From positions 491,085 through 555,084 of the forward strand of contig NZ_FQVI01000001.1 in assembly GCF_900129135.1 (NCBI RefSeq): DNA of 64,000 nt, in the 5' to 3' direction. Both the position numbers and the translations under genes were made by a program. This document shows positions 42,786 to 50,609 of this stretch, one piece after another. The notes below the pieces were generated by a model. That model was not told the origin of the DNA and did no database searches. It worked only from the letters and a program-made list of their open reading frames with translations. Position 1 is the first letter of the stretch. Every line of letters begins with the position of its first letter. This DNA is from Lactonifactor longoviformis DSM 17459. Lineage in GTDB: Bacteria > Bacillota > Clostridia > Lachnospirales > Lachnospiraceae.

Positions 42786-42992
42786 GGTAAAGGGAGGAGG
42801 TCTTGGGGCCAGAGGTACTGGGTGGATCTGCGCAGACTGCGGAGTGCGTCCGAAGATCCACTGCCGGCGGTCACTTCGGAGCGAAGGCTTTCCTGAGCTT
42901 CTTAGTGAACGGCCTGGCAGTTAGCTGAGGAGAAACGCAGCAGCAAGCAGATCCACGCAGTACCTCTGGCCCCAAGACCTCCCCCCTTTACC
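42786..42992. repeat. module A hairpin of copy II (46-bp stem, 115-nt loop)
   Basis: 42786-42831 pairs with 42947-42992 at 44 of 46 positions. The loop is 42832-42946, again exactly 115 nt. Read in the element direction it keeps CCTCAGCTAA, a CTAAG..CTCAGGA..AGCCTTC segment and TGGATCTTCGG, while the inner stem sequence has changed on both sides. Confidence 0.88.
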
Positions 42993-43053
42993 GTCCGTCT
43001 GCGACCCTCCGCTGGCCGACTATTTCACCCCGAACTTCACATACAAAAAACTA

Positions 43054-43518
43054 TCATTTTCTTCTCATCTTCAGCTTCAAAAACGCCGCCGCCTTCCTGG
43101 CATCCAGTTCTGTCACGCTATTTTCCCCTAATACCTCTGTCTCAATGCCTTCCGCACTTTTATTCATATCTACAATTGTGTCCATATATTCATTGGTTAC
43201 CACAAATCCAGCTACTGTACCGACAAAATTTACCCCAACAGTTGGTATCCCTCTGACAGAGAGCTGTTCAATGGTATTCGCAAAATCCACGTCACTGTTT
43301 CCCCAACCGTCTGCGGAAATAATTGCTCCGTCGGCCCGCATAGCCTCGGCCCAGGCTGCTGCTCTTGTACCTACAAACAATTTATCCTCGTTGTCCTGGG
43401 GAGTACCTACAACAATAATTCCCAGAAAGTCAAATTCCTCTTCCCCGGAAAGAATATCCACCAGGGGATCCTTGAAGTGGTGAAGCGTTGTCTCTTTTGT
43501 GGATGGTCCGATTCCCAT
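43054..43518 (-). CDS. prdE: PrdE, proline reductase cluster protein
   Basis: Cytoplasmic protein of 154 residues that is homologous to the C-terminal (pyruvoyl-bearing) part of PrdA: GIGPSTKETTLHHFKDPLVD corresponds to PrdA GIGPASKEMSRHYWREPLVL, and ADGWGNSDVDFANTIEQLSVRG to PrdA TEGFGNNHIDFASHIEQIGMRG. It begins M-G-I-G-P where PrdA has T-C-I-G-P, so the Cys that becomes the pyruvoyl group is missing. Role in the cluster unknown. It is last in the prd operon; the palindromic element follows its stop immediately. Confidence 0.85.
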   Translation of the reverse strand: MGIGPSTKETTLHHFKDPLVDILSGEEEFDFLGIIVVGTPQDNEDKLFVGTRAAAWAEAMRADGAIISADGWGNSDVDFANTIEQLSVRGIPTVGVNFVGTVAGFVVTNEYMDTIVDMNKSAEGIETEVLGENSVTELDARKAAAFLKLKMRRK

Positions 43519-43541
43519 AATAAAAAGTGTCTCCTTTCCTG

Positions 43542-44303
43542 CTAATACATGGCCCGGATGGCGCCGTCACGGTATTCATTTGGTGTGATAAGTACAGGGA
43601 GATTTCCCATATCAATAATAGAACGGCCGCCCTTAAAACCAGAAGGTTCCCGGGGAAAAATGCAGGTATCATACATCGCTCCCTGCCCTGCTACCTGCTT
43701 AATCAGAACCACTCGTTTTTTTCCCGGCCTGGATTTATCAAAGTACTCATGCCGCTCTGTGCATAAATTTCCATTCATCTTTTTTAACTCATCTCTCAGG
43801 ATCTGACAGAAAACATCACAGGCCCGGTGGGCAGCCGTAGGCCCCGGACGGGATGCGCCTGCTCTGGGAGCAAGTGTTACATTAAAAGAAATTAAAATGT
43901 CATTGTTCTCAGGGGTTCCTGGGCGGCCGTAGAAGATCTGTTCCTTTAAACAGCCTTCTGAAGAGCCAAACTCAGCAATCTGAACACCATCCGCGTCCAC
44001 GCCGGTCAGAAGCACCCGAACGCCCGTGAGTGTATGGGTAATGCCTTCCCCCATTTTTCCCAGCACCTTGGCAGAGACAGGAATAACATCCATAATTGTA
44101 TTTGTCCAGCGATCACGATCGCCGGGAGAAATAATTTCCATGTCAATCTTTTCAATCAAAGGTTCCGATTCCGTCAGGGATGGCAAAAAATCCCGGGCTA
44201 TTATAAGTGTTCCCCCAGGATCCATCCGGGTTCTTTCCCCAAACATCACCTGGTTTATATGAAATGCCTTGATCACAAGGCGCCGTAATATAATCTCTTC
44301 CAT
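43542..44303 (-). CDS. prdD: PrdD, proline reductase cluster protein
   Basis: Protein of 253 residues homologous to the middle region of PrdA (GVQIAEFGSSEGCLKEQIFYGRPGTPE versus GVQIGEFGSSEGILEENIMWNRPGAPD; KKRVVLIKQVAGQGAMYD versus KKKVVIVKEIMGQGAMHD). It ends at GAIRAMY, the position just before the PrdA processing site, so PrdD and PrdE together look like a split PrdA paralogue. No catalytic role is known to me. GGAGG precedes ATG 44303. prdE starts 23 bp downstream. Confidence 0.87.
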   Translation of the reverse strand: MEEIILRRLVIKAFHINQVMFGERTRMDPGGTLIIARDFLPSLTESEPLIEKIDMEIISPGDRDRWTNTIMDVIPVSAKVLGKMGEGITHTLTGVRVLLTGVDADGVQIAEFGSSEGCLKEQIFYGRPGTPENNDILISFNVTLAPRAGASRPGPTAAHRACDVFCQILRDELKKMNGNLCTERHEYFDKSRPGKKRVVLIKQVAGQGAMYDTCIFPREPSGFKGGRSIIDMGNLPVLITPNEYRDGAIRAMY

Positions 44304-44356
44304 GCAATACCTCCATTTAGGGACAGGCCTATCGTAAAATGGGACAGGTTGAACTC

Positions 44357-44398
44357 AATTAGGGACGTGTTCTTTGTGCAAAGAACACGTCCCTAATT
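44357..44398. repeat. perfect 20-bp inverted repeat, REP-like hairpin within the prd operon
   Basis: AATTAGGGACGTGTTCTTTG (44357-44376) and its exact complement (44379-44398) flank a 2-nt loop. It separates prdB from prdD. GGGAC fragments also occur just upstream (44327-44345). It may terminate or stabilise prdB mRNA. Similar GGGAC hairpins are at 12330 and 24392. Confidence 0.75.
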
Positions 44399-44406
44399 TA
44401 TTTCCC

Positions 44407-45132
44407 TTAAACCTTTGCTACATACTCGTAGTTTAATGGAATTACCTTACCAGGTGATTCCAGGGTTTCTAAGAGCTCTAAGGATTCTTTTACAATATTA
44501 TACTGCATTTCTTTATCATTAGGAGCTCCGGCATTTGCTCCCATTGGTACCAATGGGGCAGCAGCTCTTGGGGTGCCTGTTTGTTTCACAACAGGCGGAA
44601 GCGCAGCAATAATCACAGTCGGAATTCCTGCGGCTTCGATGGCTCTCTGCACTAAAACTGCAGAGCGGTGACAGGTACCTCAGCCAGCGGTGAGGATGAC
44701 AGCATCTACACCCTCATCTTTTAATATACGGGCGATTTCCGGACCAGTTTCGTTTTTAAACTTTTCCTGGTTACCGCCGCCTCCCATAAAACCAATGTGT
44801 ACTGGGGCCACTTTGCCGATAACTCCGTCAGCAGCCAGTTCGTGAAGACGGTCAATTGGGAACATACAGTTGATGTCTTTATTAACGTCTCCGTTGTCAT
44901 ATCCACCGTGGGACACCATCAGTTCATCAGACGGCATAGTATCTAAGATTTTACGGAAGGTAAAATCTCCAGCCAGATTGAACCGCTTGTCTTCTTTGTG
45001 ATGAACTCCGGCAGCAGTAGCGATTGCCACTGTCATATCCTTTAATGGTTTTGTCACTGGAGCCCATACCGGCGGTGGAGTGATGGGTACATAAATCTCG
45101 GATTGTAATCCATCTACTACAGTTAAACTCAC
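44407..45132 (-). CDS. prdB: D-proline reductase selenoprotein subunit PrdB (in-frame UGA = Sec)
   Basis: Catalytic selenocysteine subunit of D-proline reductase, which opens D-proline to 5-aminovalerate. The frame 45132-44683 (150 codons, ending VDAVILTAG) continues after a TGA (44680-44682) with GTCHRSAVLVQRAIEAAG to a stop at 44407, giving 241 residues with Sec151 in the redox motif U-G-T-C. A hairpin suited to SelB binding follows the UGA. The N-terminal GGYDNGDVNKDINCMFPIDR and HIGFMGGGGNQEKF match the glycine/sarcosine/betaine and proline reductase B-subunit family. selA, selB and selD are all in this window. It overlaps the preceding small gene by 4 bases. Confidence 0.95.
44642..44682 (-). 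promoter_or_regulatory. bacterial SECIS element of prdB
   Basis: Fourteen bases after the UGA, CTCTGCA and TGCAGAG (44645-44665) form a perfect 7-bp stem with a 7-nt loop GTTTTAG on the minus strand. Position and size fit a SelB-recognised hairpin inside the coding region. Confidence 0.8.
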
Positions 45133-45419
45133 TTTGTTTCCTCCTTTCCAGTTTCTTTGGCAGCCTGTTTTTCTGCCTGTCTTTTTTGATAAGTCTGTTG
45201 ATTGCTGATATATTTAAGGTTAGGTTCAGGTCCCAGCTGCTCTACAAAACTCATTTTAAAGCCAACCTCCTGACCCACCTTAATCTCATAGTCAGTAATT
45301 AGCATACGCATGGGAATCTTCAAATATCCCAGACGGCCCTTCAGATCAATGCCTACACAGCCGTCATGTACTTCTACTATGACACCTTCCATAGTTATTA
45401 GCTTATCATCATATTTCAT
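45129..45419 (-). CDS. small proline reductase cluster protein (CBO2463/CBO2479-type)
   Basis: A 96-residue protein between prdA and prdB: a small beta-barrel-like N-terminal part (MEGVIVEVHDGCVGIDLKGR, LGYLKIPMRMLITDYEIKVG) and a highly charged tail rich in Gln, Lys and Ala. Such a gene is regularly found at this place in prd clusters, and I recall the domain name CBO2463/CBO2479. Function unknown; the position suggests assembly or regulation of the reductase. It overlaps the prdB start (ATGA) and starts 11 bp after prdA. Confidence 0.8.
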   Translation of the reverse strand: MKYDDKLITMEGVIVEVHDGCVGIDLKGRLGYLKIPMRMLITDYEIKVGQEVGFKMSFVEQLGPEPNLKYISNQQTYQKRQAEKQAAKETGKEETK

Positions 45420-45430
45420 GCATATACCTT

Positions 45431-47278
45431 CTAGCTGTATTTTTCTTTGCGTTTCTTGCTCATAGGAAGAGACGTCTCATTGGGAACCAATTCAATGGGC
45501 TTACCTGTCACGTTAGAAATTAATTCAACGTTATTGGCCTTTACATTTGGGTTCCACTGCTTTTCGGCTGCTTTAACTTTGCCGCCGTTCATCTGCACCT
45601 TCAGCATATTCAGCGCGCGGATAGCGTCTTCATGACATAAGGTATTGCAGGCAAGCACTTCGTTTTCAATACCGCCTTCAGATTTATTATTATCCACCAT
45701 ATTTGTCATGTATTTATTTCCCACTACCAGTGCGCCCTGTTTTGCGCAGAAGGACATTCCTACCACAGAGATTCCTCTCATGCCGATCTGTTCAATATGG
45801 CTGGCAAAGTCAATGTGGTTGTTGCCGAACCCTTCGGTGGTAACAAATGCTCCGTCTACGTCCATTGCCTCGCAGGTCATACCCACACGCTTGGACACAT
45901 AGAATTTTTCAGAATTAATCTGCGGACTGCCCACCAGGATAACACCGCATAAATCAACTTCCGGATCGTGCAGTGTTTCCAGCACTAAAGGCTCTCTCCA
46001 ATAATGACGGGACATTTCTTTGGAAGCGGGTCCGATACAGGTTAAAGCATGGATACATCCGTCCAGCACCTCAACAGGAGATACTACAACAGGTACATTG
46101 CCAAGGTCAACGTTTGGCTTTGCTCCAAGAACGCCCACCGGTTCAACCGGAAGGATCAGATTATCGTGCATAGCACCCTGTCCCATAATTTCCTTTACAA
46201 TGACAACCTTCTTTTTGCCGGGACGGCGTACCTGTTCAAAGGTTTCCGTATTCACCACAAGGCTGTCGTCTTCTAATTTCTTCAGAGCTTCACGGATTTC
46301 CTGTGTGATCACATCTGTGGCAGCATGTGCAGCCAGAGGACCAGGACGTTCCATATTGGTGCCCTCTTTAATAGTAACTTCTGTTTTAATAAAAATTTCG
46401 CCTTTATCCGGAGCGCCGGGACGGTTCCACATAATATTTTCTTCCAGAATACCCTCTGAAGAACCAAACTCTCCGATCTGTACCCCATTATCGTCCGTAC
46501 CGGTAACCATCATAATGACACCGTCCAGAACGCGGGTAACACCGCTTCCGATTTCATCCTCCCCTTCTTTTGCAGCAATGGGCTGTACATCCATAATCGT
46601 TTCAGAATATGTATTGTATTTGTCAGGGGTGATAATATCCAGTTTTAACTCATGTACCAGTTCCTGAGAAGCTACCGCTTCCTCCTCGATTCCCTCCCGG
46701 ATGTAAAGGACCGTTCCGTCAATCTTTGTCTCAGGGCCTCTTTTTACCTCGGAAATGGCATAATGCTTTCTTGTTACACTGCGGACTACTTTTGCAGGTT
46801 CTTCTGCATTTTGCTCATCCTTCATTTCTGCAGGTGCCGCCACAGGAGCCACCGCCACGCCATTTCCCCCGCTAAAACCCATAGGGATTTCAATATTGAT
46901 TTCTTTTCCCTCTCCGATATGGATTTTCAGTGTTCCGCCGCTCACAGGGCCGGCTACTGATACAGCAGGCGCAGGTGCCGGGGCTTCTTCCGGTGCAGCT
47001 TCTAAAGCAGGAGCTTCTTCCTCCTCTTCCTGTATCTTATCCACAGCATCCGCGGTAATCGGTGAGAGTGAATCACAGGTTTTGGTGAGCGTAGCCCCTA
47101 ATACCTGGGAAATTTTCAGGCATCCATCTAAATTTAACAGTCCGGAATCTACCAGGTCATCAAAGATAGCAGGATCTTCCAGGTTAGCTGGCTGAATCTG
47201 ATTCCCGGCCTCGAGACGGCAGCAAAGGACTGCCGGGTCATTCTTATGCTCTTGCGCAGTTTCGGCTGTAATAGACAT
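45431..47278 (-). CDS. prdA: D-proline reductase proprotein PrdA
   Basis: Precursor of the two non-selenium subunits of D-proline reductase, 615 residues. In known PrdA the chain is cut before a Cys that becomes a pyruvoyl group; here the site is ALTCIGPASKE with Cys at about residue 414, giving a C-terminal chain of about 202 residues (near the known 23 kDa size). The first ~130 residues include a Glu/Ala/Pro linker. GGTLKIHIGEGKEINIEIP (~120-140) is shared with the PrdC C-terminus. RKHYAISEVKRGPETKIDGT starts the conserved core. AAGGAGG precedes ATG 47278. It lies between prdC and the small gene. Confidence 0.95.
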   Translation of the reverse strand: MSITAETAQEHKNDPAVLCCRLEAGNQIQPANLEDPAIFDDLVDSGLLNLDGCLKISQVLGATLTKTCDSLSPITADAVDKIQEEEEEAPALEAAPEEAPAPAPAVSVAGPVSGGTLKIHIGEGKEINIEIPMGFSGGNGVAVAPVAAPAEMKDEQNAEEPAKVVRSVTRKHYAISEVKRGPETKIDGTVLYIREGIEEEAVASQELVHELKLDIITPDKYNTYSETIMDVQPIAAKEGEDEIGSGVTRVLDGVIMMVTGTDDNGVQIGEFGSSEGILEENIMWNRPGAPDKGEIFIKTEVTIKEGTNMERPGPLAAHAATDVITQEIREALKKLEDDSLVVNTETFEQVRRPGKKKVVIVKEIMGQGAMHDNLILPVEPVGVLGAKPNVDLGNVPVVVSPVEVLDGCIHALTCIGPASKEMSRHYWREPLVLETLHDPEVDLCGVILVGSPQINSEKFYVSKRVGMTCEAMDVDGAFVTTEGFGNNHIDFASHIEQIGMRGISVVGMSFCAKQGALVVGNKYMTNMVDNNKSEGGIENEVLACNTLCHEDAIRALNMLKVQMNGGKVKAAEKQWNPNVKANNVELISNVTGKPIELVPNETSLPMSKKRKEKYS

Positions 47279-47309
47279 AATGATAATCCTCCTTTTTCTT
47301 TTTTATATA

Positions 47310-48770
47310 TCAATGGAACGGAAATTCAATATTGATGTCTTTTCCCTCTTCAATATGAATTCTTAACATTCCATCGTTAACAGTAGCTGTATACTTCACA
47401 GCGGGCTTTTCCGCCTCTGCCTTATGTGGCTCGGGAGACTCCTGTGCCGGAGCTTCTGCAGGTGCTTCTTCCAGCTTTTTGGAAGTAGTGAGATAACGCA
47501 TCACTTCCTTGCCCACAGTCTGAAGTACATGGTCGGTCTGATGATGTACGGCAAGACCCAGCTTCGGTGCAGATCCCATAACCGTATTGGTACAGTCACT
47601 GCAGTTTCCGATAATAATATCTTCACATCCGTCCTTCTTGAAATTAATACATTTCTGAGCTTGTCCCGGGCAGTTGCCTGGATTTTCACACTTCAGCGCG
47701 CCCTTAATCTCTGCAGCCTGCTTACATTTCTGCACGGAAATTACTTCTCCGTTCATTTTTGCTGCAATGTCACGCATTCTGTTTTCATTGCCGCCGCAGG
47801 CACACACAAGAAGTCCAACTTTCTTTCCCTTTAAATCTTCAAAGGGCTGTGTCACAATAATACCGCCTGTGGTTTTAGTAATTGGCGTATCCAGTGTAGT
47901 TGCGGAACCGGTAAACGGCCCGCCCAGAATAATTTCTCCATACTCTCCGTCGATACCGCCTGCGCGTTCAATCAATTCACCAACAGTAGTTCCCACAGGG
48001 ACATCCATAAACACATGGGCCTGAGGACCGCCCTTCAGTTTGCCGATTACCGTAATATTTTTAGTAATGGCAGGTCTGTGCAGCTCAATCGCCTCAGCCG
48101 CTCTGAGCACAGTCTCAACATTAATAACTACAGCGTCTGCGGCTGACGGAAGCTGGGTTGGATCTAACAAGGTTCCAAGGACTTCCCGGACAACCGCACG
48201 CTCTTCTCCCATGGGGTATAAGTCCGGAAGCAGGTGAATGGATAATTTATCATCACCCTTTATTGCCTCATTTAAGATTGCCACTTCTTTCTCATGTTTT
48301 GCTTTAATCGCAATGACGCCGTGATCTGCATTGCAGATCTCCATGATATACTTGATGCCCCGTACTGTCATATCAGCCTTTGTCCGGATTTGCTGCATAT
48401 TATGTTCCAGAACCGGCTCGCATTCTGCGGCATTCACAAGAATATAGCCGCCTTTCAAATCTACATTCAGCTTGACAGCCGTTGGAAATCCTGCTCCCCC
48501 CATGCCTACCAGACCTGCTGCTTTCAGCAGTTCAAGATTCGTTTCTCCTTCAATGGATACAAAGTCATCCGGCTGTTCTGCATCCGCTTCAATCTGAATG
48601 GCTGTCTCTGTGACAGCTGCTACTTTTCCGGACACACTTGCATGGATATTGGCTCCCAGTCCCGCAGGCTTTGCAATCAGCGTTCCTCTTTGCACCTGAT
48701 CCCCTGCCGCAACCACTGGTTCACACGGTGCGCCAATGTGCTGCTTTAGCAAAATTGTTTGCATGCTCAT
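47310..48770 (-). CDS. prdC: PrdC, RnfC-like electron carrier to proline reductase
   Basis: RnfC-type flavin/iron-sulfur protein of 486 residues, thought to pass NADH electrons to proline reductase. The N-terminal part has a barrel-sandwich domain (HASVSGKVAAVTETAIQIE), then the RnfC signature GLVGMGGAGFPTAVKLNVD and YILVNAAECEPVLEHN, and a Cys-rich region VCACGGNENRM...CKQ...CENPGNCPGQAQKC...CSDC. I found no in-frame UGA, so here it is a Cys form. A Pro/Ala/Glu linker leads to DGMLRIHIEEGKDINIEFP, a copy of a PrdA internal motif. ATG 48770 has AAGGAG upstream. It is first in the prd operon. Confidence 0.93.
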   Translation of the reverse strand: MSMQTILLKQHIGAPCEPVVAAGDQVQRGTLIAKPAGLGANIHASVSGKVAAVTETAIQIEADAEQPDDFVSIEGETNLELLKAAGLVGMGGAGFPTAVKLNVDLKGGYILVNAAECEPVLEHNMQQIRTKADMTVRGIKYIMEICNADHGVIAIKAKHEKEVAILNEAIKGDDKLSIHLLPDLYPMGEERAVVREVLGTLLDPTQLPSAADAVVINVETVLRAAEAIELHRPAITKNITVIGKLKGGPQAHVFMDVPVGTTVGELIERAGGIDGEYGEIILGGPFTGSATTLDTPITKTTGGIIVTQPFEDLKGKKVGLLVCACGGNENRMRDIAAKMNGEVISVQKCKQAAEIKGALKCENPGNCPGQAQKCINFKKDGCEDIIIGNCSDCTNTVMGSAPKLGLAVHHQTDHVLQTVGKEVMRYLTTSKKLEEAPAEAPAQESPEPHKAEAEKPAVKYTATVNDGMLRIHIEEGKDINIEFPFH

Positions 48771-48905
48771 TTCTTTTCACTCCTTGTATTTTGTTAGATA
48801 TGAAAAAAAGTGTATAGCGCTTCTCAGACACTATTCACTTACATCCTCGTAAATCCCTCGCCAAATTATGTTCCGGGGAATGTCCTATCCCCTGTTTCTT
48901 TGAAG

Positions 48906-48934
48906 ATTATAGCAGAAACGCATACGAATTACAA
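48906..48934 (-). promoter_or_regulatory. sigma-70-type promoter of the prd operon
   Basis: On the minus strand TTGTAA (48929-48934) and TATAAT (48906-48911) have a 17-bp spacer, about 135 bp upstream of prdC. I saw no convincing sigma-54 element in the same region. Confidence 0.65.
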
Positions 48935-48992
48935 TAGATTTTGGCAAAAAAGTGAACTTTAGTCTAGAATACAGTCTAGTTATGAATACATA

Positions 48993-49021
48993 TTTACAAG
49001 GAACAGATGTTCTGTTACAAT
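48993..49021 (+). promoter_or_regulatory. promoter of the aldehyde dehydrogenase gene with a dyad in the spacer
   Basis: TTTACA (48993-48998) and TACAAT (49016-49021) with a 17-bp spacer. Within it AACAGA-TGT-TCTGTT (49002-49016) forms a dyad that would sit under RNA polymerase, a probable repressor site. Two AGTCTAG repeats 13 bp apart lie upstream (48961-48979). Confidence 0.6.
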
Positions 49022-49082
49022 AAAAGATACGAAGCGGGGTTTTTTAAACAGAAACTATTAGTAAAAAAGGAGAACTATTCTT

Positions 49083-50564
49083 ATGGAGATCAAAAAAATG
49101 TATATTAACGGCCAGTGGACCCAGGGAAGTCCGGGAACCACATCTGATGTAGTGAATCCGTTTAACGGAGACATTCTGTGCAGGATTTGGGAAAGCAGTA
49201 TTGAAGATACCAGGGAGGCCATCAAAGCCGCCAAAAACGCGTTTTACACCACCCGTGAATGGCGGGATATGGATGTGGAGGCAAGAAGCAGGGTTCTGCT
49301 TAAGGTTGCAGAGCTCATAGAGGAAAATCAGGAAGAAATGGCTGCCATGGAGACACAGAACATGGGAAAGCCTCTGAGAGAGTCCCTGATTGATATAGCA
49401 GACGGCGCCGGAACCTTCCGGTACTATGCCGGCCTTATCCAGGCCCCCCAGGGAGGTGTCTGCAGTGTCAGCAAGAGCTCGGGAGAGATTCATTCCATCA
49501 CTGTCCGCGAGCCCGTAGGCGTCTGTGCACAGATCACCCCATGGAATTATCCTTTTACCATGGCTGCCTGGAAGCTGGCTCCCGCCCTCGCCGCGGGGAA
49601 TACGGTTGTGTTTAAGCCCAGCCACAAGACCCCTCTGACTACCATCCGCCTCTTTGAGCTGTTAGAGGAGGCAGGACTTCCGAAAGGAACGGCCAATCTG
49701 GTTCTGGGCGGATCCGTGATAGGATGTGAGCTTGGGGAAAGTATGGACGTGGATATGCTGACCTTTACAGGGAGTACAAAAGTAGGACAGAGCCTTCAGC
49801 GGCTGGCCGCCGGGAATATGAAAAAGCTGGGGTTCGAACTGGGGGGCAAGTCCCCCAATGTTATTTTTGCCGACGCTGACATTGACGGCGCCGTAGAGTG
49901 GGCCATGATGGGAATCTTTTATAATCAGGGGGAGGTATGTTCTTCCGGCTCCAGGATCTTTGTGGAAGATTCCGTGAAAGATGAATTTATGGAAAAGTTT
50001 GTAAAGAAAACAAAAGCTCTGACTTTAGGTGATCCTATGAAGGATCCGGATATGGGGCCTCTTGTGACAAAAGAACATATGGACCGTGTTCTGGAATACA
50101 TTAAAATAGGAAGAGATGAGGGTGCAAAGGTAGTATGCGGAGGGGAACGGTATACCGACGGGGAATGCGCAGACGGATATTTTGTCCTTCCCACCATTTT
50201 TGATCAGTGTTCCCCCGATATGCGTATCGTACGGGAAGAGATCTTTGGTCCTGTAGCCACAGTACAGTCCTTCTCTTCTGAAAAAGAGGCAGTTGCCATG
50301 GCAAATGATACCTGTTACGGGCTGGCAGGCGCCGTATTCACTTCCGACAGTGCAAAAGCAATGAGGGTCATTAAAGAGATACGTGCCGGCATTACATGGA
50401 TCAACTGTTATAATCTGGGGTATAACCAGACACCCTGGGGCGGCTACAAGATGAGCGGTACAGGGCGTGAGCTGGGAATCTACGGTTTGGAAGAATATCA
50501 GGAGGTAAAACAGATTCACATGAATCTGAATCCGGGACCTGTGGGATGGTATGTGAACAGCTAA
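49083..50564 (+). CDS. NAD(P)-dependent aldehyde dehydrogenase, betaine-aldehyde dehydrogenase-like
   Basis: Cytoplasmic aldehyde dehydrogenase of 493 residues. The motifs are ITPWNYPFTMAAWKLAPALA, FTGSTKVGQSL, the Glu motif FELGGKSPNV (~255), the catalytic Cys in FYNQGEVCSSGSR (~290) and EEIFGPVATVQSF. Overall it resembles betaine-aldehyde or aminoaldehyde dehydrogenases; the substrate cannot be fixed. AAAGGAG precedes ATG 49083. It diverges from prdC, so a shared link to amine or Stickland metabolism is possible. The Y-family polymerase follows 45 bp downstream. Confidence 0.9.
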   Translation: MEIKKMYINGQWTQGSPGTTSDVVNPFNGDILCRIWESSIEDTREAIKAAKNAFYTTREWRDMDVEARSRVLLKVAELIEENQEEMAAMETQNMGKPLRESLIDIADGAGTFRYYAGLIQAPQGGVCSVSKSSGEIHSITVREPVGVCAQITPWNYPFTMAAWKLAPALAAGNTVVFKPSHKTPLTTIRLFELLEEAGLPKGTANLVLGGSVIGCELGESMDVDMLTFTGSTKVGQSLQRLAAGNMKKLGFELGGKSPNVIFADADIDGAVEWAMMGIFYNQGEVCSSGSRIFVEDSVKDEFMEKFVKKTKALTLGDPMKDPDMGPLVTKEHMDRVLEYIKIGRDEGAKVVCGGERYTDGECADGYFVLPTIFDQCSPDMRIVREEIFGPVATVQSFSSEKEAVAMANDTCYGLAGAVFTSDSAKAMRVIKEIRAGITWINCYNLGYNQTPWGGYKMSGTGRELGIYGLEEYQEVKQIHMNLNPGPVGWYVNS

Positions 50565-50609
50565 AAGAATTCCCTCCGGGATCGAACGAGCAAAACAGAG
50601 GTGGTATGA

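Larger units (their letters stand above)
42222..43053. repeat. bipartite palindromic element, copy II (reverse orientation)
   Basis: About 832 bp corresponding to the reverse complement of 18890-19726, filling the gap between the MerR/TipAS gene and prdE. Its ATAGTTTT end touches the prdE stop codon. Flanks, linker position and both hairpins are kept. Module A stem sequence is unrelated to that of copy I, and the inner part of module B is turned round relative to its flanks. No protein-coding potential is credible. Confidence 0.85.

Noticed and set aside
42467-42924. Reading frames of 63-72 codons in copy II of the element
   Set aside because: They lie across hairpin arms, differ in frame and sequence from copy I and have no start signals.
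44680-44682. prdB as a pseudogene with a premature stop
   Set aside because: The stop is UGA at the known Sec position, homology continues in frame, and a SECIS-like hairpin and the Sec genes are present.
47310-48770. PrdC as a selenoprotein
   Set aside because: I saw no in-frame UGA and the frame is continuous; the Cys-rich site has Cys codons.
48771-48960. Sigma-54 promoter upstream of prdC
   Set aside because: The best candidate (TTTGGCGAGGGATTTAC on the minus strand) lacks the -12 GC, while a good sigma-70 promoter is present.
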